A DNA stretch of 64,000 nucleotides from CAYJAD01 sp964368075 (GCA_964368075.1 CAYJAD010000005.1:1-64000), one strand, 5' to 3'. Counted from the stretch's first letter, positions 8,729-17,402 are shown. Notes: a model not told the origin generated them from the sequence alone. Made by a program: numbers and translations.

Positions 8729-9397
8729 TTATTTCTTCAAAATCTTCCCTGCTGTCCCTTTATTTTCATAGGCACACCAGCCTCCATTCCAAAATCTTTC
8801 AAAGCTTAACTTTACGCTAACCTTATCCCCTTTTTTGGGCATGGCACCAAACAGGCTTTCCGCTGAGCCAGCCATAGAGAAAGGTTTTCCATTAACGGTC
8901 AAATTTACATAGGTTTGATCTTCTTGCACCACGCCATCAAAAATGCCTTCTATGTTGTATGTACTAAAAACTTTCTTCGTGCATTTGCTATCAAAAGCAG
9001 TGAGTGCCGTGTTTTGAGCTACGCTTTCCACCGTAATAATTTTGTGGTTGCGTTTGCAAGAATCTTCGTTAGCATCAAAGCTTTGTTCTAATACATAGTG
9101 AATCTTTGCCACCTTTCCCTTATTGGAAAGTAAGCTTTTTTGTACACTTTGGTCGGTGGGGGAAATTGCTGTGAACATATAGGTAGCATTGCCTGTATGG
9201 GTGCTGATATATTCTTCATTAAAATCATAACTATCAAGAAGTTTGCCAATATAAAAATCTTTTTCCAGCTGTGCGGTGGGGCATTGCTCCTTGGTAAAGG
9301 CTTTAGCTTGACTTACGCAAAGTGCAGTAACAGTGAATAGTGAAAAAAATAATAAATAAATGCTTTGGACGCTTTTTTTCAAAGAATTTCTACGCAT
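8729..9397 (-). CDS. Secreted cysteine protein with two half-repeat modules
   Basis: I do not recognise a named family. The 222-residue protein starts with a basic stretch and a hydrophobic signal peptide likely cleaved near AKA (about residue 33). The mature part has cysteines at 39, 114, 139 and 208. Two segments, 39-122 and 139-219, each run from a Cys through a KG(K/D)KV strand (both have a G-K/D-K-V core followed by an aromatic) to a second Cys 69-75 residues later. The same module forms the second half of each repeat in the 959-residue secreted protein at 37.4-40.3 kb. AGGAG precedes the ATG. Paired cysteines suggest disulfides and an extracytoplasmic location; function is unknown. Confidence 0.75.
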   Translation of the reverse strand: MRRNSLKKSVQSIYLLFFSLFTVTALCVSQAKAFTKEQCPTAQLEKDFYIGKLLDSYDFNEEYISTHTGNATYMFTAISPTDQSVQKSLLSNKGKVAKIHYVLEQSFDANEDSCKRNHKIITVESVAQNTALTAFDSKCTKKVFSTYNIEGIFDGVVQEDQTYVNLTVNGKPFSMAGSAESLFGAMPKKGDKVSVKLSFERFWNGGWCAYENKGTAGKILKK

Positions 9398-9467
9398 AAT
9401 TACTCCTTTTTTGTAAAAAAATATATGTATGACCTCAGAAAGTCAAGGCCATACCTCCCTTTTTTAG

Positions 9468-9479
9468 TGAAACGTTTCA
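9468..9479. promoter_or_regulatory. LacI-family-like operator palindrome
   Basis: The perfect 12-base palindrome TGAAACGTTTCA lies between the divergent secreted-protein gene (start 9397) and the phage lysozyme-like gene (start 9561). The core resembles sites of Cra/LacI-type regulators. No such regulator is encoded in the window, so the assignment is tentative. Confidence 0.3.
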
Positions 9480-9560
9480 GTCTTACGCAATGCCACAAAT
9501 AGCGCATGCTGTGTGCATATAGGGCAAGGTCCTTATTGTAATACTTCATGGAGGCATTGT

Positions 9561-10172
9561 ATGTCAGATTCATTTATGGCGGCACATGGCTTTACACAGC
9601 ATTGGGAGGAAATATTCTCCTGCCAAGCTTCTTTTCATACCCATAATATTTCGAGGCAATGGCTACAAGATTTACTCTTGCCCTGTGCTCAAGCGCAAGA
9701 GAGCCATAGTCAGCTGTATAGGGATGTTGCTTCAACGCGCACTATTACAGAATTTTCTGCTGAAACTCTAACTCATTGTATGCGAAAAAACTTTTGGAAC
9801 CCTCTACGCTGTGCAGATTTGCCTCTTGCCTTGGCCTGCACTCTTTATGACAGCGCTGTGCACATGGGCGTGTCTCATGCTGTTAAAATGGTGCAAAAAT
9901 GCTGTAATATAGTGGGAGAAGCGCATTTGGATACGTATCATGCAGTGGTTGAAGACGGTGTTGTGGGTAAAAAAACCATAGCACTAGCAAAAAACTTGGC
10001 AGAGCATGGGCTCGATTTTTATACAGCGCGTATGGCTGTGCGCCAACGCATATATCGTTATGGAAAATGGGTGCAGAAGAATCCTCCTCTGGCAGAACAT
10101 ATGCCCCTATGGAAGGCTCGTTGTCAGGCCTTGTTAGAACATTTAGCCTTGTTAGAACGTGAAGCAAATTAA
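9561..10172 (+). CDS. GH108/peptidoglycan-binding-like phage lysozyme relative, degenerate N-terminus
   Basis: The start was set at ATG 9561 because GGAGG (9550-9554) lies 6 bases upstream; the frame is open further 5'. The 203-residue product matches GH108 muramidases in the middle (RKNFWNPLRCADLP, then a LYDSAVHMG segment) and ends with a PG-binding-like DGVVGKKTIALA. In family members the N-terminus holds the catalytic Glu in EGGY and a D-P-G-G-x-T loop. Here the matching region reads FTQHWEEIFSCQASF and neither motif is present. It may be an inactive or re-purposed lysozyme. It opens the phage-derived plus-strand run. Confidence 0.6.
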   Translation: MSDSFMAAHGFTQHWEEIFSCQASFHTHNISRQWLQDLLLPCAQAQESHSQLYRDVASTRTITEFSAETLTHCMRKNFWNPLRCADLPLALACTLYDSAVHMGVSHAVKMVQKCCNIVGEAHLDTYHAVVEDGVVGKKTIALAKNLAEHGLDFYTARMAVRQRIYRYGKWVQKNPPLAEHMPLWKARCQALLEHLALLEREAN

Positions 10173-10182
10173 AGGGAGTGGC

Positions 10183-10521
10183 ATGCAAAAAACGCAAAAG
10201 TTTGGAAAAATTGCCCTGCAAAAAGCTCTTAAAGAAAGATTAGCTTTGCTAACACAAGGCTTATCCGAAGCCGAAAGGGGGAGCAAGGGTATTGAATTGG
10301 TAAAGGAAATAAAAGAATTACACGGCATGCTTGAAAACTTGTGTGAGCAAAAAAGCAGTACAAACTCTAAGAAAGAAAATACGCAATGCCACATATTTAC
10401 TTGGGGGCCGGTGCAAGCATGGTGTCCTGAACAAACAACAGCTCAAGATGCAAAGCAAAGCTCAGAGATGCAGCCATTACCTCAGGCTTCATTGCTAGGG
10501 AAGAACCATGACAAAAAGTGA
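10183..10521 (+). CDS. Small phage protein, possible small terminase subunit
   Basis: The ATG at 10183 follows GGGAG at 10174-10178. The 112-residue product is charged and helical at first (residues 1-55, with a KEIKELHGMLEN stretch) and then low-complexity with Trp-Gly-Pro. Sequence alone does not name it. Its place directly before the large terminase, which it overlaps by 14 bases, is where phages usually encode the small terminase subunit. Confidence 0.45.
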   Translation: MQKTQKFGKIALQKALKERLALLTQGLSEAERGSKGIELVKEIKELHGMLENLCEQKSSTNSKKENTQCHIFTWGPVQAWCPEQTTAQDAKQSSEMQPLPQASLLGKNHDKK

Positions 10522-11815
10522 ATCCGCATCTGTAGAGCATGTTTTACCTTATGCGCCGCGTCCTTTACAATGGCAATTTCACGAACAACGTACGCGCTTT
10601 TGCGTGCTTCTTTGCCACAGACGCTTTGGAAAAACGGTGGCTGCTATCAATGATTTATTACGTCAAGCCTTACGGCAAGGTAGTGGTACAGGCAAAAGTG
10701 ATTGGCGCGCGGCCTATATGGCCCCTTTTTCCACACAGGCTAAAACCATTGCTTGGGATTATTTGAAGTTTTTTACTCAAAATATTCCTAATACGCGGTT
10801 TTTTGAAACGGAACTGCGCTGTGTTCTTTCAACAGGGGCTAGTATTCGTCTTTTTGGTGTAGACAATGCAAATGCTTTGCGAGGTATGTATTTGGACGAT
10901 GTGGTGCTGGATGAGCCTGCAGATATGCCGCGGGAAGTATGGACACGCATTATACGCCCCATGTTGGCAGATAGGCAGGGAAGGGCACTTTTTTGTGGCA
11001 CTCCCAACGGTGTGGATAATTTATTTTACGATGTGTGGGAAGAAGCTGGGCGACAGCTTGAGGGCAATATATGGTCTCGTTTTGCTTTTAAAGCATCACA
11101 AACGGGCTATATTGCTCCATCAGAATTAACAGCAGCGCGTCTTTCCATGAGCAAGGAAGATTATGATCAAGAATTTGAATGTTCCTTTGCCGCCGCTGTA
11201 CGCGGTGCTTACTATGCAGAAATGGTGGAGCAATTGGAGCATTCAGGGCGCATAACTCATGTGCCCTATGCGCCGGAACTGCCCGTTCATACGGCTTGGG
11301 ATTTGGGTATGGACGATGCGACAGGTATTTGGTTTTTTCAGGTCGAAAGTGGTGGTCAGTGGCGTATTCTAGAATATATGGAAGACAGCGGTCAAGGTTT
11401 GCAACATTATATTCAACTGTTACAAGATAAACCTTATGTATATGGGCGGCATATAGCCCCCCATGATATTAAGGTACGCGAACTAGGCACAGGCCTAAGT
11501 CGCTGGGAAATGGCTGCAAAATTAGGTGTTTCTTTTACAGTGTGCCCTTTTCTTTCCTTGGCTGATGGTATTAATGCTGTACGTAGCGGGCTTGCCCGTA
11601 TGTATTTTGATAAAGAAGCGTGTGCTCAAGGTTTACGGGCTTTGCGTCAATATAGGCGACAATGGCGGCCTCGCCAAGAGGTATACTCTTCGGCGCCTTT
11701 GCATGATTGGACAAGCCATGCTTGTGATGCTTTGCGTTATGCCGTGTTGGGATTTCGGCCTGAGCAAAGTATTGTCAGTTCCAAGGCAAAAATTCAATAC
11801 AATATTTGGAGATAG
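10508..11815 (+). CDS. Phage terminase large subunit
   Basis: This 435-residue protein has the full terminase layout. An ATPase part carries a terminase-type Walker A CHRRFGKT (residues 36-43), Walker B VVLDEPADM (D135, E136) and a coupling-like FCGTPNG (162-168). A nuclease part has acidic residues in HTAWDLGMDD (about 261-270), APHD (320) and HACDALRYA (404-412). No frameshift or missing core residue is visible. Terminases pump and cut phage DNA during packaging. Portal, capsid and tail genes are absent from the window, so its retention is notable. Confidence 0.88.
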   Translation: MTKSESASVEHVLPYAPRPLQWQFHEQRTRFCVLLCHRRFGKTVAAINDLLRQALRQGSGTGKSDWRAAYMAPFSTQAKTIAWDYLKFFTQNIPNTRFFETELRCVLSTGASIRLFGVDNANALRGMYLDDVVLDEPADMPREVWTRIIRPMLADRQGRALFCGTPNGVDNLFYDVWEEAGRQLEGNIWSRFAFKASQTGYIAPSELTAARLSMSKEDYDQEFECSFAAAVRGAYYAEMVEQLEHSGRITHVPYAPELPVHTAWDLGMDDATGIWFFQVESGGQWRILEYMEDSGQGLQHYIQLLQDKPYVYGRHIAPHDIKVRELGTGLSRWEMAAKLGVSFTVCPFLSLADGINAVRSGLARMYFDKEACAQGLRALRQYRRQWRPRQEVYSSAPLHDWTSHACDALRYAVLGFRPEQSIVSSKAKIQYNIWR

Positions 11816-11817
11816 TC

Positions 11818-12408
11818 ATGTCCTATCAGTATTTTGTAGTAACAGAAAATATGTTCACCACATACGGAATGCCTTTACGCACAGCACTTTTTCAACGCAT
11901 GCAAGAGGAAAATTTGCTTCATGTGACTATGTATGCCTACGAAACTCCCTCCTTGGAGCATTGGCTTGAAATAACACAAGCGCAAAGAGGCTGGCTTTTA
12001 TGTTGCGCCAAAGGGGAAATATACGGCGCTAAAGGCTATCATCTGGACAATATTCAGGCCATGGCCTTTATAGCGCCTCTGGCATGGGGGCAAGGTAATA
12101 AGGGTCATAGAGTGTGGACTTTTGATTTTACTGTGTTTAGAGCGCATTTTAAGGAAGCTGTTACCATGAGCCAAGGGGCGCTGGCATGGATATTTTCTCA
12201 CGTTCCTTGCGACTCATTACTGGGATTGTGCGCACAAAGCAATAGGCATGCGTGGCGTTTGAGTGAATCCGCAGGTTTTCAGGTTTTGGGCAATGTTCCG
12301 GGTGCGTGCTTTATAGGAAAAAAGCGAGGCTATGAAGCCGCCATGCTTGTTATGGCAACGAGACAGGGAGTTCAAGAAGCATTGCCTGCCTCTATAGCAT
12401 CTGTATAA
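11818..12408 (+). CDS. DUF2833-like phage protein (acetyltransferase-like fold)
   Basis: The start was set at ATG 11818, just after the terminase stop, with GGAG at 11808-11811. The 196-residue product has an N-terminal segment typical of small phage GNAT-like proteins and an acetyltransferase-like C-terminal part (LLGLCAQSNRHAWRLSESAG, then FQVLGNVPGA). Related phage proteins (DUF2833, internal virion protein A) are often encoded beside terminase in podophages. The assignment rests on pattern and context only. Confidence 0.5.
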   Translation: MSYQYFVVTENMFTTYGMPLRTALFQRMQEENLLHVTMYAYETPSLEHWLEITQAQRGWLLCCAKGEIYGAKGYHLDNIQAMAFIAPLAWGQGNKGHRVWTFDFTVFRAHFKEAVTMSQGALAWIFSHVPCDSLLGLCAQSNRHAWRLSESAGFQVLGNVPGACFIGKKRGYEAAMLVMATRQGVQEALPASIASV

Positions 12409-12480
12409 AAAGCTCTCTTGTTGCTGACACAGGGCTAACTCTTTGTGCCTCAGTGAACAGACGGAATGCTGATTTGTCTG

Positions 12481-13140
12481 CTAGCTAAATTCGCGACCAA
12501 GCCATATGGAGCGACCAATGATACGTATCAATGTACTCATTTGTTCCGTGTTTTCCACCTCAATGGGGCTGTAGTCTGGATTAAGGCTAGAAAGAATAAT
12601 TTTTCCCGGTAGGGCATCCACCCTTTTTAAATAGACCATGTCTTCAACGCCCACAGCATAAATATGTCCGGGTTTGGGATTGGTTTGGCTTTGGTCAATG
12701 AGTACCACATCATTGTGCGCAATGAGCGGCAGCATGCTGTCACCTGTTACGCGCAACAAGACCATGGTAGACGGATTGCCCTTGCGGCGTAAAAAATCGT
12801 AGCGGAAAGCATAATGACGTATATGTTCTACACCGGTTTCAAAACTACCGCCTCCGGCAGAAAGGCGCGCTTCTACCATGGGCACCAGCAACAAATGATC
12901 CTCTGCATTTTCCGCATGTATACGCGGCTGCGCTTCGCCTGCCAGAAGCCAATCCAAGGAACATTGCAACACTTGCCCAAGGCGTACGGCAAATTCCCCC
13001 TTGGGCATTTGACCGTTTTCGTACTGTTGAATGGTAGTAAGGCTTACTCCAATCTTGGTAGCTAGCTCTTGTTTACGCATATGCAGAGTTTCACGCCGTT
13101 GGCGCAAACGTTGACCAAAGCCTCTTTCTTGTTCTGTCAT
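12481..13140 (-). CDS. Phage-type repressor: HTH-XRE plus S24 peptidase
   Basis: This 219-residue CI/LexA-like repressor has an N-terminal helix-turn-helix (about 14-66, with GVSLTTIQQYENG), a likely Ala95-Gly96 self-cleavage site in RLSAGGG, and an S24 domain with Ser135 in TGDSML and Lys172 in VYLKRVD. Such repressors hold prophage genes silent and cleave themselves on RecA activation after DNA damage. It faces away from the Mor-like activator across a 312-base AT-rich gap that probably holds its operators. All catalytic residues look intact. Confidence 0.88.
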   Translation of the reverse strand: MTEQERGFGQRLRQRRETLHMRKQELATKIGVSLTTIQQYENGQMPKGEFAVRLGQVLQCSLDWLLAGEAQPRIHAENAEDHLLLVPMVEARLSAGGGSFETGVEHIRHYAFRYDFLRRKGNPSTMVLLRVTGDSMLPLIAHNDVVLIDQSQTNPKPGHIYAVGVEDMVYLKRVDALPGKIILSSLNPDYSPIEVENTEQMSTLIRIIGRSIWLGREFS

Positions 13141-13452
13141 AGTTTTCCTTTTGCTGTGCGTAGATTTTTTTGCCTGTTTGGACCATATGAACTTTGCTTA
13201 GCAAGCTTTATATAAGAAAAGTTTTACAATTATACCAGAAAAAAATTTAATTGCTGCCAATGTGCTAAAAGTAAACCATTTTTTCGGAAGATTTTTTGTA
13301 AGCTTTTCTTTCCATTTATAAAAGTTTTCCGTGATTTATGTGTTTTTTTAATGTATATCAAAAGTTAAAATTTATTCATACAGAAAATACTTGCATTATT
13401 TTAAATAAAGTTTATTTTATACAAATAAATCTATTTTTAGAAAGGAGTTTTC
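13141..13452. promoter_or_regulatory. Divergent AT-rich control region between repressor and Mor-like gene
   Basis: No gene is visible. The gap is very AT-rich and has recurring AAAAGTT-containing blocks (near 13217, 13320 and 13360) that could be repressor half-sites. A promoter for the Mor-like gene is visible: TTGCAT at 13391-13396 and an AT-rich -10 near 13414-13420, followed by AAAGGAG just before the ATG. Confidence 0.45.
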
Positions 13453-13980
13453 ATGGCATATTCTTCATCAAGATTAAAGATATACCCTCAAATAAAAAGT
13501 TCCACTAACCATGTGCGAGCTGCACAAGTGAAAGAAAGCATTTCTTCTAGCTCCTTTCAAAAAGACCAATGCGCGTATCGAGAAAAATTACCGGATACAG
13601 CACAACTCTTGTATGATGTATTAAAAGATGCACAAGTACTGCAAAACCTCTTGCAGCATTTTGGGGGGCATACATTGCGCATACCCGCGCGCTGGCCACC
13701 ACATGGAGAAACACAAAATACCACAAAACACCCTTTGCGGCAGGTGCTTAGCCCTGAGCATATGCAAAGCTTGGTGCGCCATTTTAGCGGCACAGAGCTC
13801 TATATACCTAAATGTAATAAGTATCTTTGTCAGGTTCGCAATGTGGCCATTGTGTCTTCATTTAGCGCCGCCACACGTCAGGGCATAAGTTCAGGACAAG
13901 CGGTACAAGAGCTGGCAAGGCGCTATCAACTTTCAGATCGTCGCATTTGGGGTATTTTAAAAAGTACAGAATGTGAGTGA
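13453..13980 (+). CDS. Mor-like transcription activator with duplicated motif
   Basis: This 175-residue protein ends in a Mor/C-family-like DNA-binding region: SFSAATRQGISSGQAVQEL, then YQLSDRRIWGILK. Mor turns on phage Mu middle genes. The dimerisation motif occurs twice, as HFGGHTLRIP (69-78) and HFSGTELYIP (110-119), each preceded by a short helix. This suggests an internal duplication. AAAGGAG lies 6 bases before the ATG. It diverges from the S24 repressor, forming a lysogeny-style switch at the edge of the phage island. Confidence 0.7.
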   Translation: MAYSSSRLKIYPQIKSSTNHVRAAQVKESISSSSFQKDQCAYREKLPDTAQLLYDVLKDAQVLQNLLQHFGGHTLRIPARWPPHGETQNTTKHPLRQVLSPEHMQSLVRHFSGTELYIPKCNKYLCQVRNVAIVSSFSAATRQGISSGQAVQELARRYQLSDRRIWGILKSTECE

Positions 13981-14079
13981 AAAAATGCTAAAATATTAAT
14001 AAACGAAAAAATGCTGAATGGGAGTTTGTACAAGTAAATACACCTATAGAGTATAATTCTTGTGGCAGTGATTAAAATT

Positions 14080-16077
14080 TCACTGTGCTTGTTTCAAAGG
14101 TATGAGCACAGGTTTTTTAGCACTTTCGTAAATTTTACCTGCTAAGCTATAGTGTAAATTTGTTTTTTCATTCCATAGAAAAATATATTCTACCTGTTTA
14201 CTTTGAGCTTGGGCTAAAAGGGCATCCAGATTTATTATGCCATCTTTAGAAGTGGGTATTTGCCATGGTAAGGTCAAATCTGTGCGTCTTTCTTTAAGTA
14301 TAAAGAAACGGGCAATGCCCAATGTCTCGTTCTTTTTTTGTTGTGAAATAAACCAAATTCGCGCCCCTTTAGGGGTATGGTTTTCTAAATATGTTGTGGC
14401 TCTTTCCATGGTTAATCTTTTTTCTGGTAAAGGTATATGACGTGGTGCAATCCATGGAGTAAATCCACAAATAAGCATTAAACCTATGGGGAAAAATAAT
14501 AGGGAAAGGTAGTAAATACATTTATTTTTTACATAGGCAGTACCTACTCGCATATGGTACACCATGGTCATATGAACTAGTAGGGGAGCTAGAAGTACGC
14601 TCATATATCTGGCATAAGAGGCTACTCTGGCAATTTCTGCAGGCGTATGAAAATGCAAGGCAATAATAAAGCGCAAGAAAAACCACAAAGCTAAACTTAA
14701 AGATAAAAATGAAAAGACATGCATATCCTTTCTCTTGTATCGAACCCCAAAGAAAAAATAGCCTAATGCCATGAGGAAAAACATATACACGTATAATGGT
14801 AATAATGTAAAAAATATGGTCATGTAGTGTGCAGGAATATAGGGCGAGTGCAAAAGTGGCAATTCTGCCAATCCCCAAAACCAAATGCGCAAATGCTCCC
14901 AAGGCATCCCTTTCCAGTTGTCTACTATAGAAGCGGAATTGGTAATATCTCCTAAGGAAATTTTCGTTTGTGAGCTTTTTTGTGCATTTTCTGGAGCTGA
15001 AGGTTCTTGAACTGGGCTTGATTTTGGCGTGAAATCTTTTACACTAGGGGATGGCTTTGCAGGTACTTGTAGTTGTGCATATTGTGTATTGGCACGGTGC
15101 ACCTGTAGAGTCCAGTGCACTTTAAAGGCAACAACAGATATAAATAAAAGAGCGCATATACCCACCGAAACGCCAAAATCTTTAAAGGCAGATATTTCTT
15201 GTTTTCTTTCCTTCCAAAAAGCGCACAGTGCCAATAAAAAATATAGTGAAATAATGCAAAGCGCAAAAAGGTGCGACGTGGCTTTAGTCATGGTTAAGAT
15301 AAGCACCGTGCTCAGCAAGGCAAAAAACTGCAGGTACGAGCGAGACATAAAGCAGATCAAACAAATACCTAAAGAAAGTAATGCGGCTTGGTAGTTTTCT
15401 ACATAGCCCATGGTGTACACGCTATTATCAAGGTTGGTGCCTATAACACGCACCAAAATGAGCGCAAAAATGCCGACTGCTAAAGCATGGAATAGAGGCA
15501 TGTGTTTATGGCAAAAATGTGCTACGAGGCAAAATAAAGCCAAAAGAACAGTAAGGCAGGCTACGCCAGCACTACTTTCTTGATAAAATAGCTCTTTTCC
15601 AGGAATTGTAGAGAAGAAACTTTGTAGCAGCATCATGAAAGGGGGATGTACCTTGGGGACAAGGCTTTCCATGACGGGGGATATGCCTTGAAGCAAAGCC
15701 CCAGATTGAAAAAGGTCACGTGTTAATGCAGCCCAATAAAACTCATCATGATAGCGAAATTTGGCGCCATAATAGTACCAAGTGATAAAGCATTGCAAGG
15801 CTGCGTGGCTGGCACTTAAAATAAGAGTGGAGCAAGGTGGTTTTTTACGTATAAAGAAAAAAAGAGCAGGGAGTAAAGATATAAGCCCCGCGTACAGGCT
15901 TGTTTGTAAAAAAACATGCAAATGAGCAAAAGAAGCAGCCATATATCCGCCAAAGCCCAAAAAAGAAAGAACAAAAAGCGGAGCAAAAGCATAAGGAATA
16001 CGCCAAAGTACAGCTGTGCTTATACATAAGCCAAGAAAACTTGCTGTAGTCAAAAGTGTGTATTCCATAAAAGCCAT
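14080..16077 (-). CDS. GT-C-type integral membrane glycosyltransferase-like protein
   Basis: This 665-residue protein has about 12 or more hydrophobic segments, an acidic motif FRYHDEFYWAAL in an early outer loop (about residues 107-118), a Pro/Ser/Lys-rich linker (about 340-385), and a soluble C-terminal domain of about 120 residues. This matches GT-C enzymes such as the PMT/ArnT group, which use lipid-linked sugar donors on the outer face of the membrane. The substrate is unknown. ATG at 16077 or 16068 is possible; neither has a clear ribosome site. It lies downstream of tyrS on the same strand, 122 bases away. Confidence 0.65.
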   Translation of the reverse strand: MAFMEYTLLTTASFLGLCISTAVLWRIPYAFAPLFVLSFLGFGGYMAASFAHLHVFLQTSLYAGLISLLPALFFFIRKKPPCSTLILSASHAALQCFITWYYYGAKFRYHDEFYWAALTRDLFQSGALLQGISPVMESLVPKVHPPFMMLLQSFFSTIPGKELFYQESSAGVACLTVLLALFCLVAHFCHKHMPLFHALAVGIFALILVRVIGTNLDNSVYTMGYVENYQAALLSLGICLICFMSRSYLQFFALLSTVLILTMTKATSHLFALCIISLYFLLALCAFWKERKQEISAFKDFGVSVGICALLFISVVAFKVHWTLQVHRANTQYAQLQVPAKPSPSVKDFTPKSSPVQEPSAPENAQKSSQTKISLGDITNSASIVDNWKGMPWEHLRIWFWGLAELPLLHSPYIPAHYMTIFFTLLPLYVYMFFLMALGYFFFGVRYKRKDMHVFSFLSLSLALWFFLRFIIALHFHTPAEIARVASYARYMSVLLAPLLVHMTMVYHMRVGTAYVKNKCIYYLSLLFFPIGLMLICGFTPWIAPRHIPLPEKRLTMERATTYLENHTPKGARIWFISQQKKNETLGIARFFILKERRTDLTLPWQIPTSKDGIINLDALLAQAQSKQVEYIFLWNEKTNLHYSLAGKIYESAKKPVLIPLKQAQ

Positions 16078-16149
16078 AAATAGAAAAAGTGTTTAAAAAA
16101 ATAAGGCGTATTTGATGCCTGACTTGTTTAACCGAAAATGCTGTGCTTA

Positions 16150-16192
16150 ACAATATACCAAGGGGTGATGTGCCCCTTGGTATATTTTTTAT
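16150..16192 (-). terminator. Hairpin between tyrS and the membrane protein gene
   Basis: Near-perfect arms ATATACCAAGGGG and CCCCTTGGTATAT enclose a 7-base loop just past the tyrS stop codon. In the minus direction the T run is poor, so it may only slow or partly end transcription. Confidence 0.4.
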
Positions 16193-16199
16193 GAAGTAA

Positions 16200-17402
16200 C
16201 TATTTTACCGTTAAGCGTAAAAAGCGCTTTTTGCCAAGGCGAATAATATACGCTCCAGCTTTTAGCGGTGTTTGTGCATCAGTGCAGCGTACATCGTCGA
16301 TGGAAAGGGCGTTTTCTTTAATAAGGCGACGAGCTTCCCCGCGAGATTTTACAAGGCCGGCCGCTTCTAAAAATAAAGGTGGGGTGCTTTCTTCACCTTC
16401 ATTGCATTCGTATGTGGGGGCATCATCAGGTACACCGCCGCCGGCAAAGACAGCGTTGAAGCCTTGACGTGCTTCTTTGGCAGCATTTTCACTGTGATAC
16501 CGTGTAACCATTTCTTGTGCTAAATTTTCTTTAGCTACTTTAGGATGTAAGGAACCATCATTAACTTGTGCTTGCAACTTAGCAATATCTTCAAGACTTT
16601 GTGAAGAAAGAAGTTCGTAGTATGTCCACATAAGTTCGTCAGAAATAGACATAACTTTACCAAAAATATCACTGGGGCTTTCGTCAATGCCAATATAGTT
16701 GCCGTAAGACTTGCTCATTTTACGCACGCCATCGGTTCCCACAAGCAAGGGCAAAGTAATAATGCATTGGCTTTCCATGCCGTACTGACTTTGTAAATGA
16801 CGCCCCACCAATAAGTTAAACTTTTGGTCAGTGCCGCCCATTTCCACATCAGCTTTTAAGGCCACAGAGTCATAACCTTGGCAAAGAGGATAGAGGAATT
16901 CATGTATGGCAATGGGGCGTTGCTCTTTGTAGCGATTTTCAAAATCATCTCTTTCCATCATACGCGCCACAGTATAGCGGGAAGCCAGACGAATAAAATC
17001 AGCAGCTCCCATATCTCCTAGCCATTTAGAGTTAAATTCCACCACGGTTTTATCAGGGTCAAGAATTTTAAATACTTGCTTCTTATAGGTTTCTGCATTG
17101 GCGATAACTTGTTCTTTGGTTAAGGGCGGGCGGGTTTCGCTTCTACCGGAAGGGTCGCCAATGGAACCTGTGAAGTCGCCAATAAGAAAAACAACTCTAT
17201 GTCCCAGTTCTTGAAAATGGCGCATTTTGTGCATAACCACTGTATGCCCCAAATGCAAATCCGGTGCTGTGGGGTCAAAGCCGACTTTGATTGTAAGTGG
17301 TTTGCCACGCAGAATTTTTTTGCGTAATTCTTCGGCGTCAATAAGTTCTGCTATGCCGCGAGTAATAAGCGCCATTTGTTGTTCAATATCAATTTGAGAC
17401 AT
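16200..17402 (-). CDS. tyrS: Tyrosyl-tRNA synthetase
   Basis: This 400-residue class I enzyme charges tRNA-Tyr. It shows the HIGH-type motif HLGH (50-53), the tyrosine-binding GGTDQKFNLLVGR segment, KMSKS (228-232) and a C-terminal S4 RNA-binding domain (about 335-400). Its length and motifs match the TyrRZ-like form. AGAGG lies upstream of the ATG. The 264-base upstream gap has no T-box signature. Confidence 0.96.
   Translation of the reverse strand: MSQIDIEQQMALITRGIAELIDAEELRKKILRGKPLTIKVGFDPTAPDLHLGHTVVMHKMRHFQELGHRVVFLIGDFTGSIGDPSGRSETRPPLTKEQVIANAETYKKQVFKILDPDKTVVEFNSKWLGDMGAADFIRLASRYTVARMMERDDFENRYKEQRPIAIHEFLYPLCQGYDSVALKADVEMGGTDQKFNLLVGRHLQSQYGMESQCIITLPLLVGTDGVRKMSKSYGNYIGIDESPSDIFGKVMSISDELMWTYYELLSSQSLEDIAKLQAQVNDGSLHPKVAKENLAQEMVTRYHSENAAKEARQGFNAVFAGGGVPDDAPTYECNEGEESTPPLFLEAAGLVKSRGEARRLIKENALSIDDVRCTDAQTPLKAGAYIIRLGKKRFLRLTVK

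Noticed and set aside
13628..13888. Overlapping plus-strand frame inside the Mor-like gene
   Set aside because: Mor-like frame has the ribosome site and family motifs; this frame has neither.
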